Positions 1-9,176 are shown, counted from the first letter of the stretch. The stretch: 36,520 bases of DNA from Cryobacterium sp. (GCA_014376815.1 JACMQV010000207.1:1-36520); one strand, 5' to 3'. Numbers and translations are program-made. The notes: a model not told the origin generated them from the sequence alone.

Positions 1-1407
1 ACTCGCAACGAGGACGTCGAGAGCGAGGAAGACGAGACCGAGAACCTGATCAAAGCCCTCGAGAAGGAACTGCTGCGTCGCCGGTTCGGCCCGCCCATCC
101 GCCTCGAGATCACCGAAGACATGGACGAGGTCACCCTGGGCCTGCTGGTGCGCGAGCTCGACGTGACCGAGCAGGAGGTCTACCGCCTGCCCGCGCCGCT
201 CGACCTGGGCGGCCTGTTCGACCTGCGCATCGACCGGCCCGACCTGCGGTACGCCAAGCACGTGCCGACCACGGCGGTGCAGCTGCTGGCGCCCGAGCCG
301 AACGCGGAACCGGACATCTTCAGCGCCATCGCCCGCCGGGACATCCTGCTGCACCACCCGTACGAATCGTTCGCGACCAGCGTGCAGGCGTTCCTCGAGC
401 AGGCCGCGGCCGACCCGGACGTGCTCGCCATCAAGCAGACCCTGTACCGCACCTCCGGGGACAGCCCCATCGTGGAGGCGCTGATCGCGGCCGCCGAGTC
501 CGGCAAGCAGGTGCTCGCCCTGGTCGAGATCAAGGCCCGCTTCGATGAGCAGGCGAACATCACCTGGGCGCGCAAGCTCGAAAAGTCCGGCGTGCACGTG
601 GTCTACGGCCTCGTCGGCCTGAAGACCCACTGCAAGCTCGCCCTGGTCGTGCGCAACGAAGGCGGAGTGCTGCGCCACTACAGCCACATCGGCACGGGCA
701 ACTACAACCCCAAGACCAGCCGGCTGTACGAGGACCTCGGCCTCCTGACGGCGGATCCGCAGGTCGGGAAGGACCTCACCCGGCTGTTCAACGAGCTCTC
801 CGGCTACGCCATCGAGAAGAAGTTCAAGCGTCTCCTCGTGGCCCCGCTGCACCTGCGCCGCGGGCTGCTCAAGAGCATCGCGCTGGAAACCGCCGCCGCC
901 CAGGCCGGCAAGCCGTCCGGCATCCGGATCAAGGTCAATTCCATGGTCGACGAGGCCATCATCGACGCACTCTACCGGGCCAGCCAGGCCCGGGTGCCGG
1001 TCGAGATCTGGGTGCGCGGCATCTGCAGCCTCAAACCGGGCGTGCCCGGGATGAGCGAGAACATCAAGGTGCGCTCCATCCTCGGCCGCTACCTGGAGCA
1101 CTCGCGGATCTTCTCGTTCCACACGAACGGCGACCCGCAGGTCTACATCGGCAGCGCCGACATGATGCACCGCAACCTCGATCGCCGCGTCGAGGCACTG
1201 GTGAGACTGGTCGACCCTGACCACCTCGCCGAAATCGACGCCCTTTTCACCCGGGCGATGGACGACCGCACCTCGTCGTGGTGGCTGGACAGCTCGGGCG
1301 AGTGGACCAGGCACCATCAGGACGAATCCGGGCACCCGCTCGACGACATGCAGAACAGGCTCATGCAACAAATATCCCTCCGCAAGCGCCCCACCGGCCG
1401 TCGATGA
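1..1407 (+). CDS. ppk1: Polyphosphate kinase (PPK1), 5'-truncated by the window edge
   Basis: PPK1 makes long-chain inorganic polyphosphate from ATP, reversibly, through a phospho-histidine intermediate. The frame is open from base 1 with no start codon, so the N-terminal part lies outside. The 468 residues present are roughly the C-terminal two thirds of a protein that is usually about 700 residues. The histidine motif [11 protein letters not shown] is near base 690. The second conserved block, [15 protein letters not shown], is near base 1155 and matches the end of the C2 catalytic domain. The N-terminal part visible here contains a very acidic stretch ([10 protein letters not shown]). The stop codon overlaps the next start (ATGA), so the NUDIX gene is probably translationally coupled. 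The family call is firm; only the 5' end is missing. Confidence 0.95.
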   Translation, partial: TRNEDVESEEDETENLIKALEKELLRRRFGPPIRLEITEDMDEVTLGLLVRELDVTEQEVYRLPAPLDLGGLFDLRIDRPDLRYAKHVPTTAVQLLAPEPNAEPDIFSAIARRDILLHHPYESFATSVQAFLEQAAADPDVLAIKQTLYRTSGDSPIVEALIAAAESGKQVLALVEIKARFDEQANITWARKLEKSGVHVVYGLVGLKTHCKLALVVRNEGGVLRHYSHIGTGNYNPKTSRLYEDLGLLTADPQVGKDLTRLFNELSGYAIEKKFKRLLVAPLHLRRGLLKSIALETAAAQAGKPSGIRIKVNSMVDEAIIDALYRASQARVPVEIWVRGICSLKPGVPGMSENIKVRSILGRYLEHSRIFSFHTNGDPQVYIGSADMMHRNLDRRVEALVRLVDPDHLAEIDALFTRAMDDRTSSWWLDSSGEWTRHHQDESGHPLDDMQNRLMQQISLRKRPTGRR

Positions 1408-2339
1408 CCGACCCCGTATACGCCGCCGGCGCCGTCTGCTGGCGCCTGATCGACGGCAAGATGAACGTCCTGCTCATCCACCGCACCGTGTACGGCGACG
1501 TGACCATCCCGAAAGGGAAGGTCGATCCCGGTGAAACGCTGCCGCAGACGGCCGTGCGCGAGATCGGGGAGGAGACGGGACTCGCGATCGCCCTCGGCGT
1601 GCCCCTGGGCATCTCGGCCTACTCCCTGCTCAACGGACGCGAGAAGATCGTGCACTACTGGGCCGCTGAGGTCTCCCCGGAGGCCATCCAGCACTCCACG
1701 TTCGTTCCCAACGGCGAGGTGGCCGCGATCGAATGGGTCACCATCAAGAAAGCCCGCACCTACCTCAGCTACACGCCCGACGTGGACATCATCGACGCGT
1801 TCGCAAAACTGGTCGACATCGGTGTCACCCGTACGTTCGCCCTGATCGCGCTCCGGCACGGCAAGGCCGTTCATCCGGGCAACTGGGACGGCCCGGACAG
1901 CAGCAGGCCACTCACCGAGCGCGGGGTCAGGCAGGCCGCCGCCATCGTGCCCACGATCGCCGCCTGGCAGCCCCGGCGGATCGTGTCGAGCACCGCGACG
2001 CGCTGCGTGACCACCGTCGCCCCGCTCGCCGCGGCCACGGGCATCCAGGTCAAACGCACCGAGCGGTACAGCCAGGACGCGTTCGAGCAGGGCCGCGCGG
2101 ATGTGCGGGCGGGCATCGGCAAGCGGGTGCGCTCGCGCAAAACGGCCGTCATCTGCAGCCACGGGCCGGTGCTCCCGGAGATCCTGCACGAGATCGCCCT
2201 CGCCACCGGCAGCACCTACGGTTCCTACATTTCTGATGCCTCGGCGCTGGAAACCGGGTCGTTCTCGGTCGTGCACCTGTCCGCCGACAATCCGAGCTCC
2301 GGAATCGTCGCGATCGAAACACACTCGCCTGCCGTCTGA
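1404..2339 (+). CDS. mutT1: NUDIX hydrolase fused to histidine phosphatase (MutT1-like)
   Basis: This is a 311-residue two-domain protein. Residues about 4-140 form a NUDIX domain with an intact box: G38, E44, R52-E53 and E56-E57 in the GX5EX7REUXEEXGU spacing. Residues about 145-300 form a histidine-phosphatase domain with RHG at 151-153 and a second catalytic histidine at H253 (SHGP). The mycobacterial MutT1 has the same architecture and hydrolyses 8-oxo-(d)GTP and diadenosine polyphosphates. It also lies beside ppk, which supports the assignment. An upstream in-frame start exists at 1278, but it lies inside ppk. The ATG at 1404 overlaps the ppk stop and starts directly before the NUDIX fold, so it was chosen. 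The substrate is inferred from family knowledge. Confidence 0.9.
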   Translation: MTDPVYAAGAVCWRLIDGKMNVLLIHRTVYGDVTIPKGKVDPGETLPQTAVREIGEETGLAIALGVPLGISAYSLLNGREKIVHYWAAEVSPEAIQHSTFVPNGEVAAIEWVTIKKARTYLSYTPDVDIIDAFAKLVDIGVTRTFALIALRHGKAVHPGNWDGPDSSRPLTERGVRQAAAIVPTIAAWQPRRIVSSTATRCVTTVAPLAAATGIQVKRTERYSQDAFEQGRADVRAGIGKRVRSRKTAVICSHGPVLPEILHEIALATGSTYGSYISDASALETGSFSVVHLSADNPSSGIVAIETHSPAV

Positions 2340-2361
2340 CCGGGCCTTTCTCGAATGCGTC

Positions 2362-2387
2362 GTGGCGGGCCCCTCCGGGCTTGCCAC
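2362..2387 (+). terminator. Hairpin after ppk-mutT1
   Basis: GTGGC (2362-2366) pairs with GCCAC (2383-2387). An inner GGCCC/GGGCT stem (one G-U pair) closes a four-base loop. It lies 22 nt after the mutT1 stop and 5 nt before the PHO box. There is no T-run, so it may be an actinobacterial-style U-less terminator insulating the pst promoter. Confidence 0.5.
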
Positions 2388-2392
2388 AGCTC

Positions 2393-2433
2393 GTTAACCT
2401 TCCGTTCACCTGCGTGCAGGGGTGTCGTTAACC
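2393..2433 (+). promoter_or_regulatory. PHO box (PhoP operator) upstream of pstS
   Basis: GTTAACC at 2393 and GTTCACC at 2404 are spaced exactly 11 nt apart, which is the direct-repeat unit of the actinobacterial PhoP site (GTTCACC plus four bases). A third GTTAACC starts at 2427, 23 nt later, close to two more units. A possible -10, TATTGT, follows at 2442-2447. This predicts phosphate-starvation induction of pstSCAB by PhoR-PhoP. Confidence 0.75.
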
Positions 2434-2518
2434 GCAAGGAATATTGTCTCCACGAGGCCGGCACCGGCCTTTACCGAGCAGTCAGTTTCTTTGCAGTCAA
2501 CCCTCGAAAGGGATCCTT

Positions 2519-3601
2519 GTGAACTTCACGCGTTTTGGCCGACCCGCGGTCATCGCCGTCGTTGCCGCTCTTGCACTGTCTTCATGCGCCTCGAACGAAT
2601 CCGCCGCCCCCGCCAGCGACAGCGCCCTCACCGGTACCCTGACCGGCGCCGGCTCCTCCGCGCAGGGCTCAGCCCAGGAGGCCTGGATCGCAGCGTTCCA
2701 GACCGCCAACCCCGACGTCACCGTCAACTACGACCCCTCCGGCTCCGGCGCGGGCCGCGAAACCTTCATCGGCGGCGGCTCGGACTTCGCCGGCAGTGAC
2801 TCCTACCTGAAGGACGAGGAGCTGGCCGGCACGTTCACCGCCTGCGCCCCCGGCGCGACCGCCGTGGACCTCCCGGTCTACATCTCCCCGATCGCCGTGA
2901 TCTTCAACGTCGAGGGCGTCAAGGACCTCAACCTGGACTCCGACACGCTCGCCAAGATCTTCAAGGGCGAGATCACGACCTGGAACGACCCGGCCATCGC
3001 CGCGTTGAACCCGAAGGCGAAGCTCCCCGCGGCCGCGATCACCCCCGTGCATCGCTCGGACGACTCCGGCACCACGAAGAACTTCACCGACTACCTGTTC
3101 CAGACCGCTCCCGACGTGTGGACCGACGCACCGGCCGACCCGTTCCCGCTCCAGACCGGTGAGGGCGCCAAGGGCACCTCCGGTGTCGTCGACGCCGTCA
3201 CCAACGGCGTGGGCACCATCGGCTACGCGGATGCCTCGAAGGCCGGCAAGCTCGGCGTCGCCAAGATCAAGGTCGGCGACGAGTTCGTCGGCTACACGGC
3301 CGACGCTGCTGCCGCCGTCGTCAACGACTCGCCCCTCGTCGAGGGTCGCGAGGCGAACGACATCGCCATCAAGATCGACCGCCTCACCACGGACCCGACG
3401 CACTACCCGCTCGTTCTCGTGAGCTACGCGATCGTCTGCACCGAATACGCCGACGCCGCCAAGGGTGAACTCGTCAAGGCTTACGTCAGCTACATGGCCG
3501 GCGAAGACGGCCAGAAGGTCGCCGCATCCGCCGGTGGCGCCGCGCCGCTGTCGACCGAACTCGCCGACAAGGTCGCCGCGGTTCTCGAGACCGTCAAGTA
3601 A
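2519..3601 (+). CDS. pstS: Phosphate ABC transporter substrate-binding lipoprotein PstS
   Basis: PstS captures phosphate outside the membrane and delivers it to PstCA. The GTG at 2519 was chosen over upstream starts because AAAGGG lies about 8 nt before it and because it yields a proper lipoprotein signal: a short basic start (NFTRFGR), a hydrophobic stretch, and lipobox LSSC with Cys23. Phosphate-contact loops are visible as TGAGSSAQ (about 42-49), SGSGAGRETF (74-83) and HRSDDSGTTKNF (178-189). The length of 360 residues is normal. It is first in pstSCAB, downstream of a PHO box. A strong hairpin follows before pstC. Confidence 0.96.
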   Translation: MNFTRFGRPAVIAVVAALALSSCASNESAAPASDSALTGTLTGAGSSAQGSAQEAWIAAFQTANPDVTVNYDPSGSGAGRETFIGGGSDFAGSDSYLKDEELAGTFTACAPGATAVDLPVYISPIAVIFNVEGVKDLNLDSDTLAKIFKGEITTWNDPAIAALNPKAKLPAAAITPVHRSDDSGTTKNFTDYLFQTAPDVWTDAPADPFPLQTGEGAKGTSGVVDAVTNGVGTIGYADASKAGKLGVAKIKVGDEFVGYTADAAAAVVNDSPLVEGREANDIAIKIDRLTTDPTHYPLVLVSYAIVCTEYADAAKGELVKAYVSYMAGEDGQKVAASAGGAAPLSTELADKVAAVLETVK

Positions 3602-3626
3602 CACCCCGTCACAAGCACCACCTCTG

Positions 3627-3680
3627 GTCTGCCCGGTCCGGGACGCGTCGCATTGCATGCGCCTCCCGGACCGGGCAGAC
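3627..3680 (+). terminator. 17-bp perfect hairpin between pstS and pstC
   Basis: GTCTGCCCGGTCCGGGA (3627-3643) is perfectly complementary to 3664-3680 across a 20-nt loop. No strong U-tract follows (TGAGGTTTGTGG). It starts 25 nt after the pstS stop and ends 70 nt before the pstC start. The likely role is partial termination or protection of the pstS mRNA 3' end, giving more PstS than membrane components. Confidence 0.75.
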
Positions 3681-3750
3681 TGAGGTTTGTGGCCAGCGGC
3701 TCGAACCTCCCCCACACTCACCACCTCACCACTTCAGGGAGATGCCAGGC

Positions 3751-4695
3751 ATGACCACCGCAGTTGCCCGTGGAACGATCCGGGCGCCTCAGCGCCCGGG
3801 CGACCGCATCTTCTCCACCGCCACTGTGGTCTCCGGCGGCCTGATCCTCGCCGTACTCGCCGCGGTCGCCGCCTTCCTGCTGGTGCAGAGCCTGCCCGCC
3901 TTCGTGGCGAAGCCGGAGGACTTCACCGGGGGATACACCAACTTCTGGTCGTATGCCTGGCCGCTCGCCTTCGGCACGCTCTGGTCGGCGTTCCTGGCCC
4001 TGCTCATCGCCGTTCCGCTGGCCATCGGCATCGCACTGTTCATCTCGCACTACGCTCCCCGCAAGCTCTCGCAGGGACTGGGCTACATCGTCGACCTGCT
4101 CGCCGCCGTGCCGTCCGTCGTCTTCGGCCTCTGGGGCATCGGCGTTCTCGCCCCGCTGCTGCAGCCGTTCTACGCCACCCTGGTGGAATGGTTCGGCTGG
4201 ATCCCCCTCTTCGCCGGTCCGGTCTCCGGGACCGCCCGCACGATCCTGACGGTCGCGATCGTGCTGGCCGTCATGGTGCTGCCGATCATCACCGCCCTGT
4301 GCCGTGAGATCTTCCTGCAGACCCCCGTGCTCTACGAGGAGGCGTCCCTCGCCCTCGGAGCGACCCGGTGGGAGATGATCGCGATGGCCGTGCTGCCGTT
4401 CGGCCGGTCCGGCATCATCTCGGCGTCGATGCTCGGCCTCGGCCGCGCGCTGGGCGAGACGATGGCCGTGGCCATGGTGCTCTCCCCCAGCTCCCAGGTC
4501 GTCTTCCAGCTGCTCACCTCGCAGAACCCCACCACGATCGCCGCCAACATCGCCCTGAACTTCCCCGAGGCGCACGGGACCGGCGTGAACATCCTGCTCG
4601 CCACCGGCCTGGTGCTCTTCGTCATCACGCTGGCCGTGAACATGATCGCCCGCCTCATCATCAACCGCCGCAAGGCCTTCTCGGGAGCGAACTGA
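3751..4695 (+). CDS. pstC: Phosphate ABC transporter permease PstC
   Basis: PstC is one of the two membrane subunits forming the phosphate channel. The 314 residues show a cytoplasmic N-terminus, a first transmembrane helix at about 28-50, and a binding-protein-dependent permease domain. The coupling (EAA) loop reads EEASLALGATRWEMI and contacts PstB. The ATG at 3751 was preferred over the ATG at 3742 because AGGGAG (3736-3741) lies 9 nt before 3751 but touches 3742. The stop overlaps the pstA start in TGATG. Confidence 0.95.
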   Translation: MTTAVARGTIRAPQRPGDRIFSTATVVSGGLILAVLAAVAAFLLVQSLPAFVAKPEDFTGGYTNFWSYAWPLAFGTLWSAFLALLIAVPLAIGIALFISHYAPRKLSQGLGYIVDLLAAVPSVVFGLWGIGVLAPLLQPFYATLVEWFGWIPLFAGPVSGTARTILTVAIVLAVMVLPIITALCREIFLQTPVLYEEASLALGATRWEMIAMAVLPFGRSGIISASMLGLGRALGETMAVAMVLSPSSQVVFQLLTSQNPTTIAANIALNFPEAHGTGVNILLATGLVLFVITLAVNMIARLIINRRKAFSGAN

Positions 4696-5783
4696 TGAGC
4701 ACGACCACCCTGGCCGCGCCCATGTCGAACTCGCTCACGGCCGGCAAGCTTCCGAAGCACTCGGGTCTGGCCGTGCTGCTGGGCAGCTGGCTGGTCACCG
4801 CCGCGGCGTTCTTCGTGGTGCAGCTCTCCGGAGCCAGCACGAGCTTCAACATCGCCGGCACGCTCTTCTTCGGCACGGTGCTCTACTGCGTCGCCATCTA
4901 CCTGCTGTCCTACTTCGTCGAGGGTGTGCGCAAGGCCAAGGACCGCCTGATCACCGCCCTCGTCACCGCTGCCTTCGTCATCGCCCTGCTCCCGCTCGTC
5001 TCCCTGATCGCCACCACGGTGATCAACGGCCTGCCGGCCTTCCTCACCCCGACGTTCTTCACGGCATCCCAGCGCAACGTGGTCGGTGCGGGCGGCGGGG
5101 CCCTGCACGCCGTGATGGGCACTCTGCTGATCACGGGCGTCGCCACCCTGATCTCGGTGCCGATCGGCCTGCTCACGGCCATCTACCTCACCGAGTACGG
5201 CCGCGGTCGCCTGTCACGGGCGATCACCTTCTTCGTGGACGTGATGACCGGCATCCCCTCGATCGTCGCGGGCCTCTTCGCCTTCGCCCTGTTCTCCCTG
5301 CTCTTCAGCGACCCGGGCATCCGGTTCGGGTTCGGCGGCGCGATCGCCCTGTCGGTGCTGATGATCCCGGTCGTCGTGCGCTCGAGCGAGGAGATGCTCA
5401 AGCTCGTTCCCAATGAGCTGCGCGAGGCCGCGTACGCGCTCGGCGTGCCGAAGTGGCTGACGATTCTCAAGGTCGTGCTGCCCACGTCCCTGGCCGGCAT
5501 CGTCACCGGAATCATGATCTCGATCGCACGCGTGATCGGCGAGACCGCGCCGCTGCTGATCATCTCCGGTTTCACGGCGAGCATGAACTATGACCTGTTC
5601 AACGAGCGGATGATGACCCTGCCGGTGTTCGTGTACACGCAGTACGCCAACCAGGGTGCGGACACCCAGGCCTACCTGGACCGGGCCTGGGCCGGCGCGC
5701 TGACCCTCGTCCTGATCGTGATGCTGCTCAACGCCCTCGCACGCATCATCGCCAAACTCTTCTCCCCCAAGCTCGGCCGCTAG
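4695..5783 (+). CDS. pstA: Phosphate ABC transporter permease PstA
   Basis: PstA is the second membrane subunit and pairs with PstC. It starts at the ATG sharing one base with the pstC stop (TGATG), preceded by GGGAGC. The protein is 362 residues, longer at the N-terminus than the roughly 300 of E. coli PstA. It has extra helices at about 30-85 before the permease core. The coupling loop reads [18 protein letters not shown]. The C-terminus ends in a hydrophobic helix and KLFSPKLGR. The family call is secure from sequence and position. Confidence 0.94.
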   Translation: MSTTTLAAPMSNSLTAGKLPKHSGLAVLLGSWLVTAAAFFVVQLSGASTSFNIAGTLFFGTVLYCVAIYLLSYFVEGVRKAKDRLITALVTAAFVIALLPLVSLIATTVINGLPAFLTPTFFTASQRNVVGAGGGALHAVMGTLLITGVATLISVPIGLLTAIYLTEYGRGRLSRAITFFVDVMTGIPSIVAGLFAFALFSLLFSDPGIRFGFGGAIALSVLMIPVVVRSSEEMLKLVPNELREAAYALGVPKWLTILKVVLPTSLAGIVTGIMISIARVIGETAPLLIISGFTASMNYDLFNERMMTLPVFVYTQYANQGADTQAYLDRAWAGALTLVLIVMLLNALARIIAKLFSPKLGR

Positions 5784-5823
5784 GCTCCACCCCGGCCGCT
5801 GGCCGTCCAACTCGAAGGAATGC

Positions 5824-6603
5824 ATGTCCAAGCGCATTGAAGTCAACGACCTCAACGTCTATTACAGCAAGTTCTTGGCTGTCGAAGGCGTGTCGCTGAC
5901 GATCGAGCCCCGCACCGTGACGGCCCTGATCGGGCCCAGCGGGTGCGGGAAGTCCACGTTCCTGCGCACCCTGAACCGGATGCACGAGGTCATCCCCGGG
6001 GCGTACGTCACCGGCGAGGTGCTCATCGACGGCAACAACCTCTACGGCCCGGGCGTCGACCCGGTGCTCGTGCGCCGGCAGGTCGGCATGGTGTTCCAGC
6101 GTCCGAACCCGTTCCCCACCATGTCGATCGGGGACAACGTGCTGGCCGGCGTGAAACTCAACAACCGCCGGATGGCCAAGACCGACGCCGACGACCTGAT
6201 GGAGAAGTCCCTGCAGGGGGCGAACCTCTGGAACGAGGTCAAGGACCGGCTCGACAAGCCCGGCTCGAGCCTGTCCGGCGGGCAGCAGCAGCGCCTCTGC
6301 ATCGCGCGGGCGATCGCGGTGCAGCCCGACGTCATCCTGATGGACGAGCCCTGCTCGGCCCTGGACCCGATCTCGACGCTGGCGATCGAGGACCTGATCG
6401 AGGAGATGAAGGCCGACTACACGATCGTGATCGTCACGCACAATATGCAGCAGGCCTCGCGGGTCTCCGACCGCACCGGATTCTTCAACATCGCCGGCAC
6501 CGGCAAGCCCGGCAAGCTGATCGAGTACGACGACACCACCACGATCTTCTCCAACCCGGGCGTGCAGGCCACCGAGGACTACGTCTCCGGCCGATTCGGC
6601 TAA
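5824..6603 (+). CDS. pstB: Phosphate ABC transporter ATPase PstB
   Basis: PstB powers phosphate import on the cytoplasmic face of PstCA. The 259 residues carry Walker [10 protein letters not shown] (37-45), ABC signature LSGGQQQR (150-157), Walker B ILMDE (171-175), and a switch histidine in [20 protein letters not shown] is typical of PstB. GAAGGA sits just upstream of the ATG. It is the last gene of pstSCAB here. No phoU follows: the next feature is an inverted-repeat element and then a convergent gene. Confidence 0.97.
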   Translation: MSKRIEVNDLNVYYSKFLAVEGVSLTIEPRTVTALIGPSGCGKSTFLRTLNRMHEVIPGAYVTGEVLIDGNNLYGPGVDPVLVRRQVGMVFQRPNPFPTMSIGDNVLAGVKLNNRRMAKTDADDLMEKSLQGANLWNEVKDRLDKPGSSLSGGQQQRLCIARAIAVQPDVILMDEPCSALDPISTLAIEDLIEEMKADYTIVIVTHNMQQASRVSDRTGFFNIAGTGKPGKLIEYDDTTTIFSNPGVQATEDYVSGRFG

Positions 6604-6621
6604 CAGTTGGTGGCCTGCCCC

Positions 6622-6708
6622 CAACGAATTCGACGGAGATTCTGGCCCAAACGCGCCAGAATCGCCTGATCCGTCCTCGTGGGAGCAGAATCTCCGTCGA
6701 ATTGGTTC
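6622..6708. repeat. Interspersed inverted-repeat element, copy 1
   Basis: This 87-nt element has 18-bp perfect arms AATTCGACGGAGATTCTG (6627-6644) and its complement (6686-6703), flanked by CAACG and GGTTC. A nested alternative hairpin, ATTCTGGC/GCCAGAAT, forms within the left half. It fills the gap between the convergent ends of pstB and the PLP enzyme gene, so it could serve as a bidirectional terminator. Copies 2 and 3 at 12002 and 20327 share the arms but not the centre. Confidence 0.85.
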
Positions 6709-6729
6709 AGAGCTGGTCGCTGCTGCGGG

Positions 6730-7617
6730 TCAGGTGGTGCGGGCCAACAGGTGGACGTTCATGGCGCGGGTATGCTCCGCGTCGACGGGCAGGGAGCGCC
6801 CGTCGAGCTCGGTGACGTGCACGGCCATCCGAATGCTCGACGCCAGCCAGAGAGCCTCCGCCGCCCGCAGCTCCTCGACGGTCACGTCCCGGTATTCGGT
6901 GCGCTCCCCGGCCGCCTGCAGGTGTTCGAAGACGCTCTGCTGGGTCGTTCCGTGCAGGATCGACCCGCTGGGCACCGGCGTGACGTAGACCCCGCCGGAG
7001 CGGAGGACGACGCTCGACGTGGGCCCCTCCAGCACGAACCCGTCGTGGGTGATGAAGATCGTGTCGTCCGCGCCCCGGCGCTTCGCCTCCCGCAGCGCGG
7101 CCATGTTCACCGCATAGCTGAGCGTTTTGGCCCCCATCAGCAGCCACGGCGCCTGCTCGGCGACGCCGCGCGGATACCCGCGGTCCAGGGTGACCGCGCG
7201 CACGCCGTGCGCGCGGACGGGACCGAAATCGGGCGCCTTGGTCGCCTGCAGCCAGGCCGTGGGGACCGGACCGGGTTCGACCCCGCGGCTGAGCACGATT
7301 TTCAGGGCGATCTCACCCGTGCGGGGAAGCCGTCCGGTGGCGTGCGCGATCGCGGCGAACCACTGGGCGACGTTGGGCGACGGGAGGTCACAGATCGCCG
7401 CCGAATTGCACAGGCGCCCGACGTGCGGCCCGACCTCCTGCGGATACCCGTCGATGAACCCGAGGGTTTCGAAAATGCCGTCTCCACGCTGGGCGCTGAG
7501 GTCGTCCACGCGCAGGGCGGGCGCGTCGGAGGCGACCTCATGGAACGTGTCGCCGAAATCCGTGCGGGGTGAATCGGCCGGCACCGGGTCGATCAGCAGC
7601 GTGAATGGCAGTGTCAT
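6730..7617 (-). CDS. Aminotransferase class IV / aminodeoxychorismate lyase-like
   Basis: This is a 295-residue fold-type IV PLP enzyme. The probable PLP lysine is K164 in MGAKTLSYAVNM. The conserved VLEGPTSSV (E197) and the N-terminal RGDGIFETL also fit the family. The best guess is 4-amino-4-deoxychorismate lyase (PabC, folate synthesis), because AKTLSYAVNM resembles that group more than branched-chain or D-amino-acid transaminases; the substrate cannot be proved from sequence. There is no pabAB nearby. It follows rskA on the same strand after 21 nt but appears to have its own leaderless promoter. Confidence 0.85.
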   Translation of the reverse strand: MTLPFTLLIDPVPADSPRTDFGDTFHEVASDAPALRVDDLSAQRGDGIFETLGFIDGYPQEVGPHVGRLCNSAAICDLPSPNVAQWFAAIAHATGRLPRTGEIALKIVLSRGVEPGPVPTAWLQATKAPDFGPVRAHGVRAVTLDRGYPRGVAEQAPWLLMGAKTLSYAVNMAALREAKRRGADDTIFITHDGFVLEGPTSSVVLRSGGVYVTPVPSGSILHGTTQQSVFEHLQAAGERTEYRDVTVEELRAAEALWLASSIRMAVHVTELDGRSLPVDAEHTRAMNVHLLARTT

Positions 7618-7623
7618 ACGCCG

Positions 7624-7629
7624 AGCATA
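7624..7629 (-). promoter_or_regulatory. -10 box for a leaderless start
   Basis: TATGCT on the - strand ends exactly 6 nt before the ATG at 7617, so the transcript would begin at or next to the start codon. No Shine-Dalgarno sequence is present. It lies in the 21-nt gap after rskA. Confidence 0.55.
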
Positions 7630-7638
7630 AACGATTGA

Positions 7639-8583
7639 TCAGGAACTCTGGATGGCGACAATCGGGTCGGTGGTGGGCTGCCGGGAGCCGCCGCGGGGTT
7701 CAACGGTCACCCCGATCGTGTCTCCGGCCGTCAGCGTGCCGTCAAGCACGCGCCAGACGGTGCCCGTGCCGGAGGAGTCGAAGGTGCCGGCCGAGACCGC
7801 GCCGTCGCCCCCGATGTACCAGAGCTGGTAGTCCTTGTCCGAGGGCAGGGACGGCAGGTCGTCGACCAGCAGCGCGGAGAGCCGGCGTTCGCTGGACCAG
7901 ACCAGGGTGGCCGGATGCCCGTCGGCCGTGGTCGTCGACGCCCGCTGCGAGTCCGGGGCGGCGTTGATCTCCGCCAGACTGGCGGCCTGCTGCGTTTCGA
8001 ACCGGTTCGTGTTGAACGCCTGGCCGGCGAATCCTCCGGCCACGAACAGCGCCACGGCAGCGGCGGCGGCCAACAGGAGTGCGACGGGCCGCTGGAACCA
8101 GCGCGCGCGGGCCCGCCCTGCGGCCGCCCCGCCGCCCGGCGGCGCGGCCGTTGGGGCTGTTGGGGGGACATCCGTCGTGTCGGGCTTCGTCGCCTCTGGC
8201 GAGGTCGTCTCGGGCGCCACCGCATCGGGCTTCGTCGCCTCGGGCGAGGTCGTCTCGGGCCGGGTCGCCTCGGTCCTGACCGGTTCGGCCTGCGGAGCGG
8301 CAGCCTGAGCGTCCAGTGCGGGCAGCTGGGGGGTCGACGCGAGCTTCGCCATCAGCGAGGCCCTGAGCCCCGCAGACGGCTGCACGGGCGCCGTGGCCAG
8401 GCCCAGCGCGACTGCGGTGTCGCCCAGCTCGGCAGCCTCGATCCTGGCCTGCTCCGACTCGGCGAGGTGCTCCTCGTACTCGGCGGCGTCGTCTGCTCCG
8501 AGCGCGTTCAGGGCGTAGGCGCCGGCCAGGTCGCCCGGGTGGTCAGTGCGGTCGTCGCCGTTCGGACGGGAGTTCTCGCTCAT
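7639..8583 (-). CDS. rskA: Anti-sigma factor, RskA family
   Basis: This is a 314-residue single-pass membrane regulator expected to hold the neighbouring ECF sigma factor inactive. Residues 1-60 form the sigma-binding domain (GDLAGAYALNALGADDAAEYEEHL). They lack the cysteines of zinc-binding anti-sigma factors, reading HLAESEQ where many relatives have HLxxCxxC. A Pro/Thr/Glu-rich linker follows (about 95-150) with a duplicated PETTSPEATKPD motif. The transmembrane helix is about 167-187, followed by the extracytoplasmic RskA domain. The start overlaps the sigK stop in ATGA, as expected for a stoichiometric pair. Release probably needs regulated proteolysis, as in the family. Confidence 0.9.
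   Translation of the reverse strand: MSENSRPNGDDRTDHPGDLAGAYALNALGADDAAEYEEHLAESEQARIEAAELGDTAVALGLATAPVQPSAGLRASLMAKLASTPQLPALDAQAAAPQAEPVRTEATRPETTSPEATKPDAVAPETTSPEATKPDTTDVPPTAPTAAPPGGGAAAGRARARWFQRPVALLLAAAAAVALFVAGGFAGQAFNTNRFETQQAASLAEINAAPDSQRASTTTADGHPATLVWSSERRLSALLVDDLPSLPSDKDYQLWYIGGDGAVSAGTFDSSGTGTVWRVLDGTLTAGDTIGVTVEPRGGSRQPTTDPIVAIQSS
8180..8260. repeat. 45-bp period repeat inside rskA
   Basis: A 36-base segment at 8180-8215 recurs at 8225-8260 with a single base change. It encodes the duplicated PETTSPEATKPD linker on the - strand. The unit keeps the reading frame. Confidence 0.8.
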
Positions 8584-9176
8584 GACGCCACGCCCAACTC
8601 GTCGCGAAGCCTGATCATGCCGTCTCGCAGCCTCGTCTTCACCGTTCCGAGCGGGATCTGCAGTCGCTCGGCCACTTCGCTCTGGCTGAGGCCGCCGTAA
8701 TAGGCGAGGCTGATCGCCTGGCGTTGCAGTTGCGTCAATCTGGACATCGCCTTCTCCACCCTTTCGTGCTCGAGCCGTACTTCCACTGTTTCGGATACCT
8801 CGTCAAAGGCAACCGCGAGGTCACGGATGCCGATTTTCACATCACGCTCGCGACTGGCCTGCGAGGACCGAATCCGGTCGACCGCGCGCCGGTGCGCCAT
8901 CGTCAGGATCCAGGTGGAGGCCCCACCACGCTGAGCCTCGTACCGGGTCGCCGATTGCCAGATCTCCAGGAATATCTCCTGGGTCACCTCCTCCGACTGG
9001 GCGGGATCGACCAGCAACCGTCTGACCAGTCCCAGTACGCGCGGCGCCATCTGGTCGTACAGCTCGCCGAACGCCGCTTCGTCACCCTGCGCCACCCGGC
9101 CCAGGAGTTGTTCCTTGGTGTCCGCGACCGTCGACTCAGGCTCGAAGTCGAAGTCAGAAGGCATGAGAACAAGCAT
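8580..9176 (-). CDS. sigK: ECF RNA polymerase sigma factor, SigK-like
   Basis: This is a 198-residue group 4 sigma factor. Region 2 is at about 30-100 (DEAAFGELYDQMAPRVLGLVRR, then SEEVTQEIFLEIW). Region 4 is at about 140-192, with the helix-turn-helix LSQSEVAERLQIPLGTVKTR. The adjacent RskA-type anti-sigma gene and the sequence fit the SigK group of actinobacteria. Two in-frame ATGs, at 9176 and 9164, are possible; neither has a good ribosome-binding site. If the later one is right the protein loses four residues. The order sigK-rskA with a 4-nt overlap implies one transcript. The regulon is unknown here. Confidence 0.9.
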   Translation of the reverse strand: MLVLMPSDFDFEPESTVADTKEQLLGRVAQGDEAAFGELYDQMAPRVLGLVRRLLVDPAQSEEVTQEIFLEIWQSATRYEAQRGGASTWILTMAHRRAVDRIRSSQASRERDVKIGIRDLAVAFDEVSETVEVRLEHERVEKAMSRLTQLQRQAISLAYYGGLSQSEVAERLQIPLGTVKTRLRDGMIRLRDELGVAS

